From Acidobacteriaceae bacterium KBS 89 (lineage in GTDB: Bacteria > Acidobacteriota > Terriglobia > Terriglobales > Acidobacteriaceae), in NCBI GenBank assembly GCA_000381605.1, contig KB906758.1, forward strand, positions 434,001 to 498,000: a stretch of 64,000 nt of DNA. The letters run 5' to 3'. A model generated the notes under the pieces. The model worked only from the letters and a program-made list of their open reading frames with translations, made no database searches and was not told the DNA's origin. Position numbers and translations under genes: made by a program. Positions 17,161 to 26,256 of the stretch are shown here, piece by piece (the stretch's first letter is position 1; every line of letters begins with the position of its first letter).

Positions 17161-19680
17161 ATGGCAATCGCTCATCCGGCCTCTTCGGAGGCTGGCCCGC
17201 AGCCAGAGTCGAACAAAAAGCCGAAGAACCAACCGGAAACCCAAGTCAGTGCAGGGGCAGAGCTGGAAGCGGCTCCTCCCGTCGCGGCTTCGCCGGTGGT
17301 GTCGGATGCGATCTCTCATGGAAAACGGACGAAGCAAGTTGATCCCGCTGCGGGGCCGGTGGATGCGGGTTCGGCCGACTCGCAGCTGGTAATCGCGGGG
17401 GTGGACGAGGCTGCTGAGCTCTCGGAGTCGTCGGCCAGCCATCTTGCGGGTAGCTCGGCCAGGGATATTCGGTCGGTGGATGCAAAGTTTCAGAGGCTGC
17501 TGGAGACTGTGCACGCGAATCGGCCCGCGGATGATCTGGATGTTATTCGCAAGGCGTGGGCGTTTTGTTTGCTGCAGCACGAGGGACAGAAGAGGGCCAG
17601 CGGGGAGCCTTACATCATCCATCCGCTGGAGGTAGGGCAGGTACTGGCTGAGTTGAAGATGGACTCTACGGCGATTGCGGCGGGGTTGCTGCATGACGCG
17701 GTGGAAGATACAGATGTTACTTCGGCTGAGATAGCGAAGCGGTTTGGAGACCAGGTGGCGCACATCGTTGAGGGTGTGACGAAGCTGGAGAAGATCAAGT
17801 TTGCCAATCGCGAAGATCATCAGGCGGAGAACATTCGCAAGATGCTGCTGGCGATGGTGACGGATGTTCGCGTGGTCATCATCAAGCTGGCGGACCGGCT
17901 GCACAATATGCGGACGCTGGAGCATTTGAAGCCGGAGAAGCAGCAGAAGATTGCGCGGGAGACGCTGGATATTTACGCTCCGCTGGCGCACCGGCTGGGC
18001 ATGGGCAAACTGCGCGGCGAGTTGGAGGATTTGGCGTTCCGGTACACCGATCCGTATGCGTACGAGCAGGTGTCGACTGAGGTGGATTCGCTGCGTGGGG
18101 CGGGCGAGGAGTTTTTGCAGAAGATTGTGAAGCAGCTTGAGGCGAAGCTGAAGGAGTTCAAGATTCAGGGGCGGGTGGAGTCGCGAATCAAGCGGCTGTA
18201 TTCGATTCAGCAGAAGCTGCAGGACCAGAAGATTCCTGTGGACCAAGTGTATGACCTGCTGGCGATTCGGGTGATTTGTAATTCAGTGCAGGATTGCTAT
18301 GCGCTGTTGGGGTTGCTGCATTCGATCTGGCGGCCGGTGCCGGGGAGGATCAAGGACTTCATTGCTATGCCGCGGCCGAATCTTTATCAGTCGCTGCATA
18401 CGACGCTGATTGCTGAGGGCGGGCATCAGTTCGAGGTGCAGATTCGGACGGAGGATATGCATCGCGTCGCCGAGGAGGGGATTGCGGCGCACTGGAAGTA
18501 CAAGGCCTCCGACAATGTGAGCGCCAAGGACGAGCAGCGACTGGCGTGGGTGAGGCAGTTGATGGAATGGCAGCGGGAGATGACCGATCCCAATGAGTTC
18601 ATGTCGACGCTGAAGATTGATCTGTACCCTGAGGAGGTTTATACCTTCACTCCGAAGGGCAAGGTTGTTGTTCTGCCGAAGGACGGGAGCCCGATCGATT
18701 TTGCGTATGCGATCCACACTGAGGTGGGCAATACGACGGTTGGGGCCAAGGTGAATGGGCGGATCGTTCCGCTGCGGACGAAGCTTCGCAATGGCGATAT
18801 TGTTGAGATTTCGACGCAGGCGGGGCATGCTCCGAGCCGCGACTGGTTGAGTTTTACGAAGAGCTCGAGAGCGCGGAACAAGATCAAGCACTGGCTGAAT
18901 GAGCACCAACGCGAGCGGGCGATCGAGATTGGCAGGAAGCTGCTGGATCGTGAGGCGAGGAAGTACAAGCTGTCGCTGGGTAAGTATGGTGAGGCGGACT
19001 ACGACAAGGTCGCCAGTGAGTATGGGCTGGGAACGCAGGCAGAGCTTCTAGCCGGGGTGGGGTTTGGGAAGTTTTCTGCGCGGCAGGTGTTGAACAAGCT
19101 GGAGCCCGGGTCGACGATGACGGCGGAGCCGGCGGTGCCGGAGAGTGGGATCGGCAATACGCTGGGGCAGATGTCGGAGGCGGTGAAGCGGGTCTTCTTT
19201 GGGAAGGGCTCGGAGTCGCTGCAGGTAGAAGGGCAGGACGATCTGCTGGTGTATCGGGCGCGCTGTTGTAACCCAATCCGTGGTGAAGAGATTGTTGGGT
19301 ATGTGACAAGGGGCAAGGGTGTGGCGGTGCATGCGCGGAGCTGCCCGAATGTGCAAAATTTGCTGTATGAGTCGGATAGGCGGATCCAGGTGGAGTGGTC
19401 GCCGTCGCCTACGGAGCCGGGTAGTACGAAGCCGCAGACGTATCCGGTGAAGCTGACGGTGATTTGCGATGACAGGGCGGGGCTGCTGAAGGAGTTTACG
19501 GCGATCATTGCGGATGATGGAACGAATATTCGGAGTGTGGACACGAAGCCGACGCCTGAGGGAACGATGGTGGTGGACTTCGTTGTGGAGACGGTGGATG
19601 TGCGGCACCTGAATAAACTGGTGCAAAACCTGCGAAAGGTTCCTGGGGTGCGGGATGTACAGCGGGTACAGAAGATCTGA
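17161..19680 (+). CDS. rel: Bifunctional (p)ppGpp synthetase/hydrolase (Rel/SpoT)
   Basis: Makes and degrades (p)ppGpp, the stringent-response alarmone. 839 residues as called; the first about 100 are Ala/Pro/Ser-rich and outside the family. The HD hydrolase domain follows with H178-D179...E182-D183 in HDAVEDT, so hydrolysis should be active. The synthetase domain has VPGRIKDFIAM and NLYQSLHTT; the RxKD-type motif is that of bifunctional Rel proteins. After it come TGS (YTFTPKGKVVVLPKDGSPID), a helical/zinc-finger region with YRARCCNPI, and a C-terminal ACT domain. The start is uncertain: in-frame TAA is at 17152, and ATG 17161 has no ribosome site but a TATAAT just ahead. The trp/aro run follows 223 bases later. 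Confidence 0.93.
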   Translation: MAIAHPASSEAGPQPESNKKPKNQPETQVSAGAELEAAPPVAASPVVSDAISHGKRTKQVDPAAGPVDAGSADSQLVIAGVDEAAELSESSASHLAGSSARDIRSVDAKFQRLLETVHANRPADDLDVIRKAWAFCLLQHEGQKRASGEPYIIHPLEVGQVLAELKMDSTAIAAGLLHDAVEDTDVTSAEIAKRFGDQVAHIVEGVTKLEKIKFANREDHQAENIRKMLLAMVTDVRVVIIKLADRLHNMRTLEHLKPEKQQKIARETLDIYAPLAHRLGMGKLRGELEDLAFRYTDPYAYEQVSTEVDSLRGAGEEFLQKIVKQLEAKLKEFKIQGRVESRIKRLYSIQQKLQDQKIPVDQVYDLLAIRVICNSVQDCYALLGLLHSIWRPVPGRIKDFIAMPRPNLYQSLHTTLIAEGGHQFEVQIRTEDMHRVAEEGIAAHWKYKASDNVSAKDEQRLAWVRQLMEWQREMTDPNEFMSTLKIDLYPEEVYTFTPKGKVVVLPKDGSPIDFAYAIHTEVGNTTVGAKVNGRIVPLRTKLRNGDIVEISTQAGHAPSRDWLSFTKSSRARNKIKHWLNEHQRERAIEIGRKLLDREARKYKLSLGKYGEADYDKVASEYGLGTQAELLAGVGFGKFSARQVLNKLEPGSTMTAEPAVPESGIGNTLGQMSEAVKRVFFGKGSESLQVEGQDDLLVYRARCCNPIRGEEIVGYVTRGKGVAVHARSCPNVQNLLYESDRRIQVEWSPSPTEPGSTKPQTYPVKLTVICDDRAGLLKEFTAIIADDGTNIRSVDTKPTPEGTMVVDFVVETVDVRHLNKLVQNLRKVPGVRDVQRVQKI

Positions 19681-19763
19681 TTAGGATGAGTTGCAGAGCT
19701 GCCGTGCAAGATGTATCTTGGTTTCAAGATGATTTCTCAGTCCAGCCGAATTTCGTTTATTCT

Positions 19764-19786
19764 CCGCTATTGGCGCACAATAGCGG
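19764..19786 (+). promoter_or_regulatory. Leader hairpin upstream of trpB
   Basis: CCGCTATTG, loop GCGCA, CAATAGCGG: a perfect 9-bp stem. Its left arm (CTCCGC, 19762-19767) can instead pair with GCGGAG at 19792-19797, so two exclusive folds are possible ahead of the terminator at 19849. Confidence 0.4.
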
Positions 19787-19848
19787 CCTCGGCGGAGTAG
19801 CTTCATCTGACAGAGTTCTGAAAATTCAGTTGATTCGACATCCATACG

Positions 19849-19881
19849 AGCCGCGACCCTACGAGTCGCGGCTTTTGCTTT
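19849..19881 (+). terminator. Rho-independent terminator just before trpB
   Basis: AGCCGCGA ... TCGCGGCT (8-bp stem, 9-base loop) followed by TTTGCTTT. It sits 31 bases before the trpB ATG and 170 bases after rel, so it either ends rel transcription or serves as a trp attenuator. Confidence 0.65.
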
Positions 19882-19903
19882 GTGCAACGCAGGGAGAAGA
19901 ACG

Positions 19904-21121
19904 ATGAATGCGATGACGAGTTTGCCGACGGCAGTGGCGGGGCGGTTTGGTGCTTATGGTGGACGATACGTTCCGGAGACGTTGATGGCGGCTCTGGAGG
20001 AGTTGGAACACGCCTACGGCGGGGCCAAGGTGGATCCGGCGTTTCAGGCGGAGCTGGATGACCTGTTGCACAACTACTGCGGGCGGCCGACTCCGCTGTA
20101 TTTTGCGAAGCGGCTGACGGAGCAGTGTGGCGGGGCGAAGATTTATCTGAAGCGAGAGGACCTGCTGCATACCGGGGCGCACAAGATCAACAATGCGCTG
20201 GGACAGGGGTTGCTGGCCCGGCGGATGGGCAAGCAGAGGATCATTGCAGAGACCGGTGCGGGACAGCACGGCGTGGCTACAGCTACAGTTTGCGCGTTGT
20301 TTGGGCTTGAATGCGTCATCTACATGGGCGAAGAGGACATGCGGAGGCAGGAGTTGAACGTCTACCGTATGCGGCTGCTGGGGGCGGAGGTGCGCGGGGT
20401 TTCGGGTGGATCGGCCACGCTGAAGGATGCGATCAACGAGGCGATGCGGGACTGGGTCACGAATGTTCGGACTACGTATTACGTGTTGGGGAGCGCGCTG
20501 GGGGCGCATCCTTATCCGACGATGGTGCGCGACTTTCATCGTGTGATCAGCCGTGAGGCCAAGGCACAGATGTTGGAGCGAGAGGGCAGGCTGCCGACGG
20601 CGATCATTGCCTGTGTGGGTGGTGGATCGAATGCAATTGGTGCGTTCTATGAGTTTCTGCCGGATGAGAATGTGCAGTTGATCGGCGTTGAAGCGGGCGG
20701 ACGCGGAACAGCACTCGGAGAGCACGCAGCGCGGTTTCAGAAGGTCGGGGGCGGCCTGCCGGGCGTACTGCAAGGTACGTACTCGTATGTATTGCAAGAT
20801 GACGCCGGACAGGTAAGCAGCACGCATTCTGTTTCGGCGGGGTTGGATTATGCAAGCGTTGGGCCGGAGCATGCAATGCTGCATGATTCCGGTCGGGCCA
20901 GCTACGTTTCTTGTTCGGATGATGCGGCGTTGAGGGCTACAGTGACACTTTCAAGGACGGAAGGGATTCTGCCGGCGCTTGAGAGCGCTCATGCTGTCGC
21001 GGAGGCGATTCGACTGGCTCCGACGATGACTAAGAGTGCTGTGTTGATGGTGAACCTGTCAGGACGTGGCGATAAGGACATGGGCATTCTGGCTCGGGAG
21101 TTGGATTTGAAGGGAGCTTGA
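19904..21121 (+). CDS. trpB: Tryptophan synthase beta chain
   Basis: Condenses indole with L-serine to L-tryptophan, with PLP, as the beta part of the alpha2-beta2 complex. ATG 19904 is set by AGGGAGA six bases before it; 405 residues is normal. The PLP lysine is Lys94 in HTGAHKINN; the phosphate-binding GGGSNAIG and the substrate loop ETGAGQHG are intact. trpA follows 41 bases later. A terminator and an alternative hairpin lie in the leader. The other trp genes are not in the window. Confidence 0.98.
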   Translation: MNAMTSLPTAVAGRFGAYGGRYVPETLMAALEELEHAYGGAKVDPAFQAELDDLLHNYCGRPTPLYFAKRLTEQCGGAKIYLKREDLLHTGAHKINNALGQGLLARRMGKQRIIAETGAGQHGVATATVCALFGLECVIYMGEEDMRRQELNVYRMRLLGAEVRGVSGGSATLKDAINEAMRDWVTNVRTTYYVLGSALGAHPYPTMVRDFHRVISREAKAQMLEREGRLPTAIIACVGGGSNAIGAFYEFLPDENVQLIGVEAGGRGTALGEHAARFQKVGGGLPGVLQGTYSYVLQDDAGQVSSTHSVSAGLDYASVGPEHAMLHDSGRASYVSCSDDAALRATVTLSRTEGILPALESAHAVAEAIRLAPTMTKSAVLMVNLSGRGDKDMGILARELDLKGA

Positions 21122-21162
21122 GGCATAAGGTCCGCGGGTGAATGATTTGATTTGGAGGATTT

Positions 21163-21924
21163 GTGACGATTGAGTTCAGGAAGAAGCCGGGGATTGTCGC
21201 GTATTTGACGGCGGGCGATCCCGATCTCGCGACAACGCGAGATATTGCGCTGGCTGCTATCGACAATGGTGCGGATGTGATTGAGCTGGGAGTGGCGTTC
21301 AGCGATCCGCTGGCGGATGGGCCGGTGATTCAACGGGCCAGTGAGCGGGCCGTGGCGAGAGGTACTCGCTTGACTGACGTGCTCGAACTGGCGAAGGAGT
21401 TGCGCGCGGCGAGGCCTGCGGCGGGGCTGGTGTTGTTTTCGTACTTGAACCCCGTAGTGCGGATGGGGATGAAAACATTTTGCGCGCGGGCCGCGGTTGC
21501 AGGTGCGGATGGAGTATTGCTGACGGACATGATCGTGGAAGAGGCCGGGGAGTATTTGGAGTCGATGCGCGAGCACAAGCTGGCCCCGGTGTTTCTGGCT
21601 GCGCCGACTAGTCCGGACGCGAGGTTGAAGGCGATTGCAGGAGTGTCGCAGGGATTCGTTTATGCGATCTCTCGCGTAGGGATAACCGGGACCCAGCAGA
21701 AGGTTGCAGGAGATGCTTCTGAGCTTGTGGGGCGGTTGCGACAGTTTACGACCCTGCCAATTGCGGTGGGGTTTGGCATTTCCAATGCCGAACATGTGAA
21801 GGCCGTGGGTGAGTTTGCCGATGCGGCTGTCATTGGCAGCGCGCTGGTGGCGCTGATCGAGACGACATCGCCGGCCGAGGCGGCATCTGCGGTTGGACGA
21901 TTTATTGCGGGGTTGCAGGCATGA
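21163..21924 (+). CDS. trpA: Tryptophan synthase alpha chain
   Basis: Cleaves indole-3-glycerol phosphate to indole and glyceraldehyde-3-phosphate and channels indole to TrpB. 253 residues, TIM barrel. GTG start, preceded by GGAGG. Catalytic Glu41 and Asp52 lie in IELGVAFSDPLADGP, matching E. coli Glu49 and Asp60; the phosphate loop appears as GFGISNAEH. It follows trpB directly; the chorismate mutase gene begins 118 bases further on. Confidence 0.98.
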   Translation: MTIEFRKKPGIVAYLTAGDPDLATTRDIALAAIDNGADVIELGVAFSDPLADGPVIQRASERAVARGTRLTDVLELAKELRAARPAAGLVLFSYLNPVVRMGMKTFCARAAVAGADGVLLTDMIVEEAGEYLESMREHKLAPVFLAAPTSPDARLKAIAGVSQGFVYAISRVGITGTQQKVAGDASELVGRLRQFTTLPIAVGFGISNAEHVKAVGEFADAAVIGSALVALIETTSPAEAASAVGRFIAGLQA

Positions 21925-22042
21925 AATCAGAGGGCTGTAAGAGCGACTGTGCAGGCGTTGAGCCGCGTTTATCATTAGAGGAAGAACTTACTTCGCGGCG
22001 AGCTGTGCGCAGGCATGTGCCACTGCACCGAAAGGCGATTGG

Positions 22043-22306
22043 ATGGACATCTCCGACTGGAGAAAGAAGATCGATGAGCTGGATATTGAGATTGTGCGCC
22101 TCATTAGCCAGCGTGCTGCGGCTGCGCGCGCGATTGGAGAGCTCAAGCGGACGGCCGATCTTCCGGTATATGAACCGCGTCGCGAACAGGATGTCTTCGA
22201 CCGTGTACGTGCCGCGAATCCGGGACCTTTGGCGGATGCGGAGCTACTGCATGTGTATGAGCGGATTATCGACGTGATGCGGACGTTGCAGCGGCGAGAT
22301 CTTTAG
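22043..22306 (+). CDS. Chorismate mutase, AroQ class
   Basis: Rearranges chorismate to prephenate, the branch to Phe and Tyr. 87 residues, all helical, as expected for a stand-alone AroQ domain: WRKKIDELDIEIVRLISQRA, then AIGELKR, VYEPRREQDVFDRV and YERIIDVMRTLQR. The Arg and Lys residues that hold chorismate are in place. It lies between trpA and the DAHP synthase gene, which in some bacteria forms a complex with the mutase. Confidence 0.93.
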   Translation: MDISDWRKKIDELDIEIVRLISQRAAAARAIGELKRTADLPVYEPRREQDVFDRVRAANPGPLADAELLHVYERIIDVMRTLQRRDL

Positions 22307-22362
22307 GGAACTGAATGTTGTTATGAACTTGTTATGCCTTGAGAGAGAGTGAAGCGAAGACG

Positions 22363-23388
22363 ATGATAGTTGCAATGCATGGCCAGGCGACGGAAGAAAA
22401 CGTACAACAAGTGATCGAGCGGATGGTAGAGCTCGGCTTCAATGTTCACAGGACAACAGGCGCGGCGCAGACGATTCTGGCGGGAGTCGGGACGCCGGAG
22501 CACTTCGAGGTCGCCGAGTTCAAAGTACTGCCGGGCGTGTATGACGCTTACCGGATCTCGTCTCCGTACAAACTTGCGGGACGGAATTTTCGCCCAGAGG
22601 GAACGACGGTCAAGTTTCCAAACGGCGTAGTGGTCGGTGGGAAAGAGGTTGTGGTGATGGCTGGCCCATGCTCGGTGGAGTCGCGGGAGCAGATTCTGAC
22701 CAGCGCAAAGCAGGTTGCCGCAACTGGCGCAAAGTTTTTGCGTGGCGGGGCGTTCAAACCACGCAGTTCGCCATACAGCTTCCAGGGGATGGGGCTCGAT
22801 GGTTTGAAGTTGCTGCGTGAGGTCTCGGATGAGACGGGACTGCTTGTGATCACGGAGGTGATGGAGATCTCACAGATCGAGGTGATGTTGCCTTATATCG
22901 ACTGCTTCCAGGTGGGCGCAAGGAATATGCAGAACTTCAACCTGCTGCGCGAGCTGGGACATGTGCGGACGCCGGTGCTGATGAAACGCGGGATTGCAGC
23001 GACGATCGAAGAGGTGTTATTGAGTGCGGAGTACATCCTTTCGGGCGGCAACTACAACCTGATGCTGTGTGAGCGCGGGGTACGGACCTTCGAGACGTAT
23101 ACACGGAACACTATGGATATTTCAGCAATTCCCGTGCTGAAGAAACTGACGCATCTGCCCGTACTGGGCGATCCGTCGCATGGCGTGGGAATACGCGATC
23201 TGGTGCCGGCCATGGCGCTGGCGAGTGTGGCTGCTGGAGCAGATGGGCTGCTGATGGAGATGCATCCTAATCCGGACAAGGCGATGAGCGATGGAGCGCA
23301 GAGTTTGTATCCGGAGCAGTTACAGAAATTGATGGCACAGCTGCGTTTGCTGGCCCCGGTTGTTGGCAGAACGATCGCGGTTGGGTAA
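22363..23388 (+). CDS. aroF: 3-deoxy-7-phosphoheptulonate (DAHP) synthase, type I-beta with regulatory N-terminus
   Basis: First step of the shikimate pathway: phosphoenolpyruvate plus erythrose-4-phosphate to DAHP. 341 residues from ATG 22363. Residues 1-70 form a ferredoxin/ACT-like domain (MIVAMHGQATEENVQQVIER), as in Thermotoga-type enzymes where it gives feedback control. The barrel begins at GPCSVESREQI and has KFLRGGAFKPRSSPYSFQG, the metal Cys region with GPCS, and DPSHGVGIRD. It stands 56 bases after chorismate mutase and 10 bases before prephenate dehydrogenase. Confidence 0.96.
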   Translation: MIVAMHGQATEENVQQVIERMVELGFNVHRTTGAAQTILAGVGTPEHFEVAEFKVLPGVYDAYRISSPYKLAGRNFRPEGTTVKFPNGVVVGGKEVVVMAGPCSVESREQILTSAKQVAATGAKFLRGGAFKPRSSPYSFQGMGLDGLKLLREVSDETGLLVITEVMEISQIEVMLPYIDCFQVGARNMQNFNLLRELGHVRTPVLMKRGIAATIEEVLLSAEYILSGGNYNLMLCERGVRTFETYTRNTMDISAIPVLKKLTHLPVLGDPSHGVGIRDLVPAMALASVAAGADGLLMEMHPNPDKAMSDGAQSLYPEQLQKLMAQLRLLAPVVGRTIAVG

Positions 23389-23398
23389 GGATGCTTGC

Positions 23399-24256
23399 AT
23401 GATGGAGCGCATTTTCATCATTGGTACGGGATTGATTGGCGCTTCGACGGGCCTGGCACTGCGCGCTGCAGGGTTTGCGGGCCGCATCGACGGTTGGGAC
23501 ACGAGCCAGCTGGAGATGGCGGCTGCGGTGCAGATGGGCGCGATCGATGGCAGAGCCGCCAGCCGTGAAGATGCACTGGAGCTGGCTCGATTGGCGAATG
23601 TGGTTGTGCTTGCAGTGCCGGTGCTTGCGATCAAGGACTGGATGCGGATGCTGGCACCGGTGATGCGCACGGGACAACTCGTGACCGATGTGGGGAGTAC
23701 GAAGCTCGAGATTGTGGAACTCGCCCAGCAACTATTTTCTGATAACGGGACGTCGAGTTTTCTGCCAGGGCATCCGATGGCCGGAAAAGAATCGGGCGGC
23801 GCGTTGCTGGCGGAGGCTGGGCTGTTCGATGGGGCGATGTGGCTGTTTACGCCGACTAAGCCTGAGATGACGGTGATGGAGAAGGAGTGGCGAGGATGGG
23901 TGGGGTGCTTTGGATCGCGGACGCTGGATATGGAAGCGGCAAGGCACGATGAACTATGTGCGTGGGTGAGTCACCTGCCGCAGATGTTATCGACGGCGCT
24001 GGCGGCGCTGCTTGAGGAGAGGTTTGGGGACGCTCCGGAGATTGCTGCAATTGGTGGACGTGCGCTGAAGGAGACGACGCGGCTGGGAGCCAGCCCGTAC
24101 AGCATGTGGCGTGACGTCGCGCTGACCAACACCGGGCCGGTTGCGGACACGTTGTTGGCGTTGGAGCAGCGATTGCAGCACGTTCGGGAGAATCTTCGGA
24201 CGCCGGAGTTGCGCGATGAGTTTGCGCTGGCAAATAGGTTTCGACAAAGGCGATGA
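23399..24256 (+). CDS. tyrA: Prephenate dehydrogenase
   Basis: Oxidises prephenate to 4-hydroxyphenylpyruvate with NAD(P), towards tyrosine. 285 residues from the first of two adjacent ATGs (AAGG eight bases before). Rossmann motif ERIFIIGTGLIGASTG, then VTDVGSTK and the GHPMAGKESGG active-site segment with catalytic His. It is shorter than fused TyrA enzymes; no ACT or mutase part is attached, which matches the free mutase two genes upstream. Confidence 0.95.
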   Translation: MMERIFIIGTGLIGASTGLALRAAGFAGRIDGWDTSQLEMAAAVQMGAIDGRAASREDALELARLANVVVLAVPVLAIKDWMRMLAPVMRTGQLVTDVGSTKLEIVELAQQLFSDNGTSSFLPGHPMAGKESGGALLAEAGLFDGAMWLFTPTKPEMTVMEKEWRGWVGCFGSRTLDMEAARHDELCAWVSHLPQMLSTALAALLEERFGDAPEIAAIGGRALKETTRLGASPYSMWRDVALTNTGPVADTLLALEQRLQHVRENLRTPELRDEFALANRFRQRR

Positions 24257-24309
24257 GAGGTTGATGCTCTAAGCTGAAATGACCCGCAGCAGATCTAAAG
24301 GAAGACCAA

Positions 24310-25548
24310 TTGACTGTGAGTGATTTGATAAGCCGACCTAGTATCAGTCTTGCCGACGTGGTTGCTGCGCGGGAGCGGGTGCGTGGAGCGATTTATTATT
24401 CGCCTTGTCCGCACTCGCAGATGTTGTCTGCGCTGACGGGTCAGCAGGTTTATCTGAAGCTCGAGAACCTGCAGATGACGGGCTCGTTCAAAGAGCGGGG
24501 GGCGTTGAATCGGATTGCGATGCTAACCCCTGAACAGGCGGCTCGCGGGGTGGTGGCAGCAAGTGCAGGCAATCATGCGCAGGGAGTGGCGTATCACGCG
24601 ACCAAGCGGGGGATTCGAGCGCTGATCGTGATGCCGCTGGCGACGCCGCTGGTGAAGGTCACTGCGACGCGCGGATTTGGCGCGGAGGTGGTGCTGCACG
24701 GGGCAAACTATGACGAAGCTTGCGAAGAGGCGACGAGGCTTTGTGCAGCGGAGGGGATGACGTTCATTCATCCGTTCGACGATGCGATTGTGATGGCTGG
24801 ACAAGGCACGATTGGGTTGGAGCTGCTGGAACAGGTCCCCCGGCTGGAAGCAGTGGTGGTGCCGATTGGTGGTGGTGGGCTGATTGGTGGAATTGCCTGT
24901 GCAATCAAGGAGTCGCGACCTGACGTCCGGGTGATCGGAGTGCAGACCTCGAGGCTGCCGTCGATGCTGGCAGCGAGGCTGGCGGGGCATCCGGTGACGG
25001 TGGATCCTGCGACTACGATTGCCGATGGCATTGCGGTGCGGCGTGCAGGTGATGTGACGCTGCCGGTAGTCGAGAGATATGTCGACGAGATCGTGACCGT
25101 GGATGAGGACGAGATCGCTTCGGCGATCCTGGTATTGCTGGAGCGCGAGAAGACGCTGGCCGAGGGTGCGGGTGCTGCAGCTCTGGCGGCGCTGCTACAA
25201 AAGAAGACCTCGCTGAACAGCGCGCATACCGCGGTGATGGTGGGTGGCGGAAATATTGATGTGACATTGTTGAGCAGGATTATCGAGCGCGGTCTGGTGC
25301 AGGACGGCAGAATGATCCGGCTGAGGATTCATCTGCTGGATAAGCCTGGAGCCTTGGCGGAGTTAACGCTGCTGATCGCAAAGTACCGCGCGAACATAGT
25401 GGATACGCTCTATAACAGGGCGTACTACGGTGTGAACCTCGGCGATACTACGATTGACATTACGATGGAGACGCGCGGACGGGAACAGGTGGAGGAGTTG
25501 TTGACTGCGCTGACGGCGGAGGGGTACAAGCACGACAGGGTTTTGTAG
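24310..25548 (+). CDS. ilvA: Threonine ammonia-lyase with C-terminal ACT domain
   Basis: PLP enzyme that deaminates threonine to 2-oxobutyrate, entry to isoleucine. 412 residues; TTG start set by AAAGGAAG five bases before it. PLP Lys61 in GSFKERGAL; the phosphate cup PIGGGGLIGG is intact. A single ACT domain covers about 335-412 (RLRIHLLDKPGALAELTLL), as in the short IlvA/TdcB forms. It closes the same-strand amino-acid run and converges on the TonB-like gene with an 11-base gap. Confidence 0.95.
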   Translation: MTVSDLISRPSISLADVVAARERVRGAIYYSPCPHSQMLSALTGQQVYLKLENLQMTGSFKERGALNRIAMLTPEQAARGVVAASAGNHAQGVAYHATKRGIRALIVMPLATPLVKVTATRGFGAEVVLHGANYDEACEEATRLCAAEGMTFIHPFDDAIVMAGQGTIGLELLEQVPRLEAVVVPIGGGGLIGGIACAIKESRPDVRVIGVQTSRLPSMLAARLAGHPVTVDPATTIADGIAVRRAGDVTLPVVERYVDEIVTVDEDEIASAILVLLEREKTLAEGAGAAALAALLQKKTSLNSAHTAVMVGGGNIDVTLLSRIIERGLVQDGRMIRLRIHLLDKPGALAELTLLIAKYRANIVDTLYNRAYYGVNLGDTTIDITMETRGREQVEELLTALTAEGYKHDRVL

Positions 25549-25559
25549 GGTCGTCGGAG

Positions 25560-26138
25560 TCAGGCTTTTTCGTAGTGGAAGTGAAGTTCCTGTTCGCTGG
25601 CTACGGGTTGGCCGTCTCTGGTTGCCGGGTGAAAGGTCCATCGTTGGACAGTCGCGATCACCGTCTCGTCGATTCCGTGGCCAAGGCCGCTGGTTATTTT
25701 GATGTCGGCGATTTTGCCTGCGGTGTCGATGACGACGTCAAGGATGACGTCGCCTTTTGTGCCACGGGGGAGCACGGACAGGTCGGGCCTGGGCGTAGGA
25801 AAGTAGCTGGCGCGGGCGATGTCGATGTTACCGGAGCCTAGAGAGTCCGCACCTGCGGTGGAGTCGGGATTCGGGGAGGCTGGAGAGTTCGTGTTGGGCG
25901 AAGCTGTGTCGGTTTTCGGCTTGGGCGTAGGTCGTATCGGAAGCGGGGTGTCGGCTTGAGCTTGTTGCGGTAAGGCTTTTGGAGTGGGGGTGGCGGCCTG
26001 GATCGGTGCTCGACCGGGCAGGTAGGTGACCATGAGATTGCTGCCGCGTTCGCTGCCGGGCAGGCGGATGGGAGCTATCCAGGATGCACGCTGGTGGATT
26101 AGGAAGCCGAGCAGGAGGAGATGCAGTGCGATCGACAC
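25560..26138 (-). CDS. TonB-family energy-transducer-like protein
   Basis: 192 residues from the GTG at 26138. A single N-terminal membrane segment (SIALHLLLLGFLI), a Pro/Thr/Ser-rich periplasmic linker, and a C-terminal TonB domain (GDVILDVVIDTAGKIADIKI, WTFHPATRDG). It would pass proton-motive force to outer-membrane transporters; no ExbB/ExbD is adjacent. The frame stays open and protein-like upstream to a TGA at 26204; there an ideal ribosome site (GGAGTGA) faces ATC at 26195, not ATG, so the natural start may be non-canonical and longer. Confidence 0.85.
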   Translation of the reverse strand: MSIALHLLLLGFLIHQRASWIAPIRLPGSERGSNLMVTYLPGRAPIQAATPTPKALPQQAQADTPLPIRPTPKPKTDTASPNTNSPASPNPDSTAGADSLGSGNIDIARASYFPTPRPDLSVLPRGTKGDVILDVVIDTAGKIADIKITSGLGHGIDETVIATVQRWTFHPATRDGQPVASEQELHFHYEKA

Positions 26139-26256
26139 GGCCGCGTGCCGTGGGCTGCGGCTGGGTGTCGCGACTGGTTTGCCGATCGTGTCGATGCTTG
26201 TTCACTCCTAGATGCGCGAATCCGGTTTTGTTGGAGCAGGATAGCAGGGCTGTTGT

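Noticed and set aside
17149-18246. Long open frame on the reverse strand across rel (365 codons)
   Set aside because: It is antisense to conserved Rel domains and its Leu/Arg/His-rich composition is what high-GC codon bias creates on the opposite strand.
19686-19907. 73-codon frame covering the trpB leader and overlapping the trpB ATG
   Set aside because: It runs through the terminator hairpin, has only one Trp codon and no ribosome site, so it is neither a convincing gene nor a classical leader peptide.
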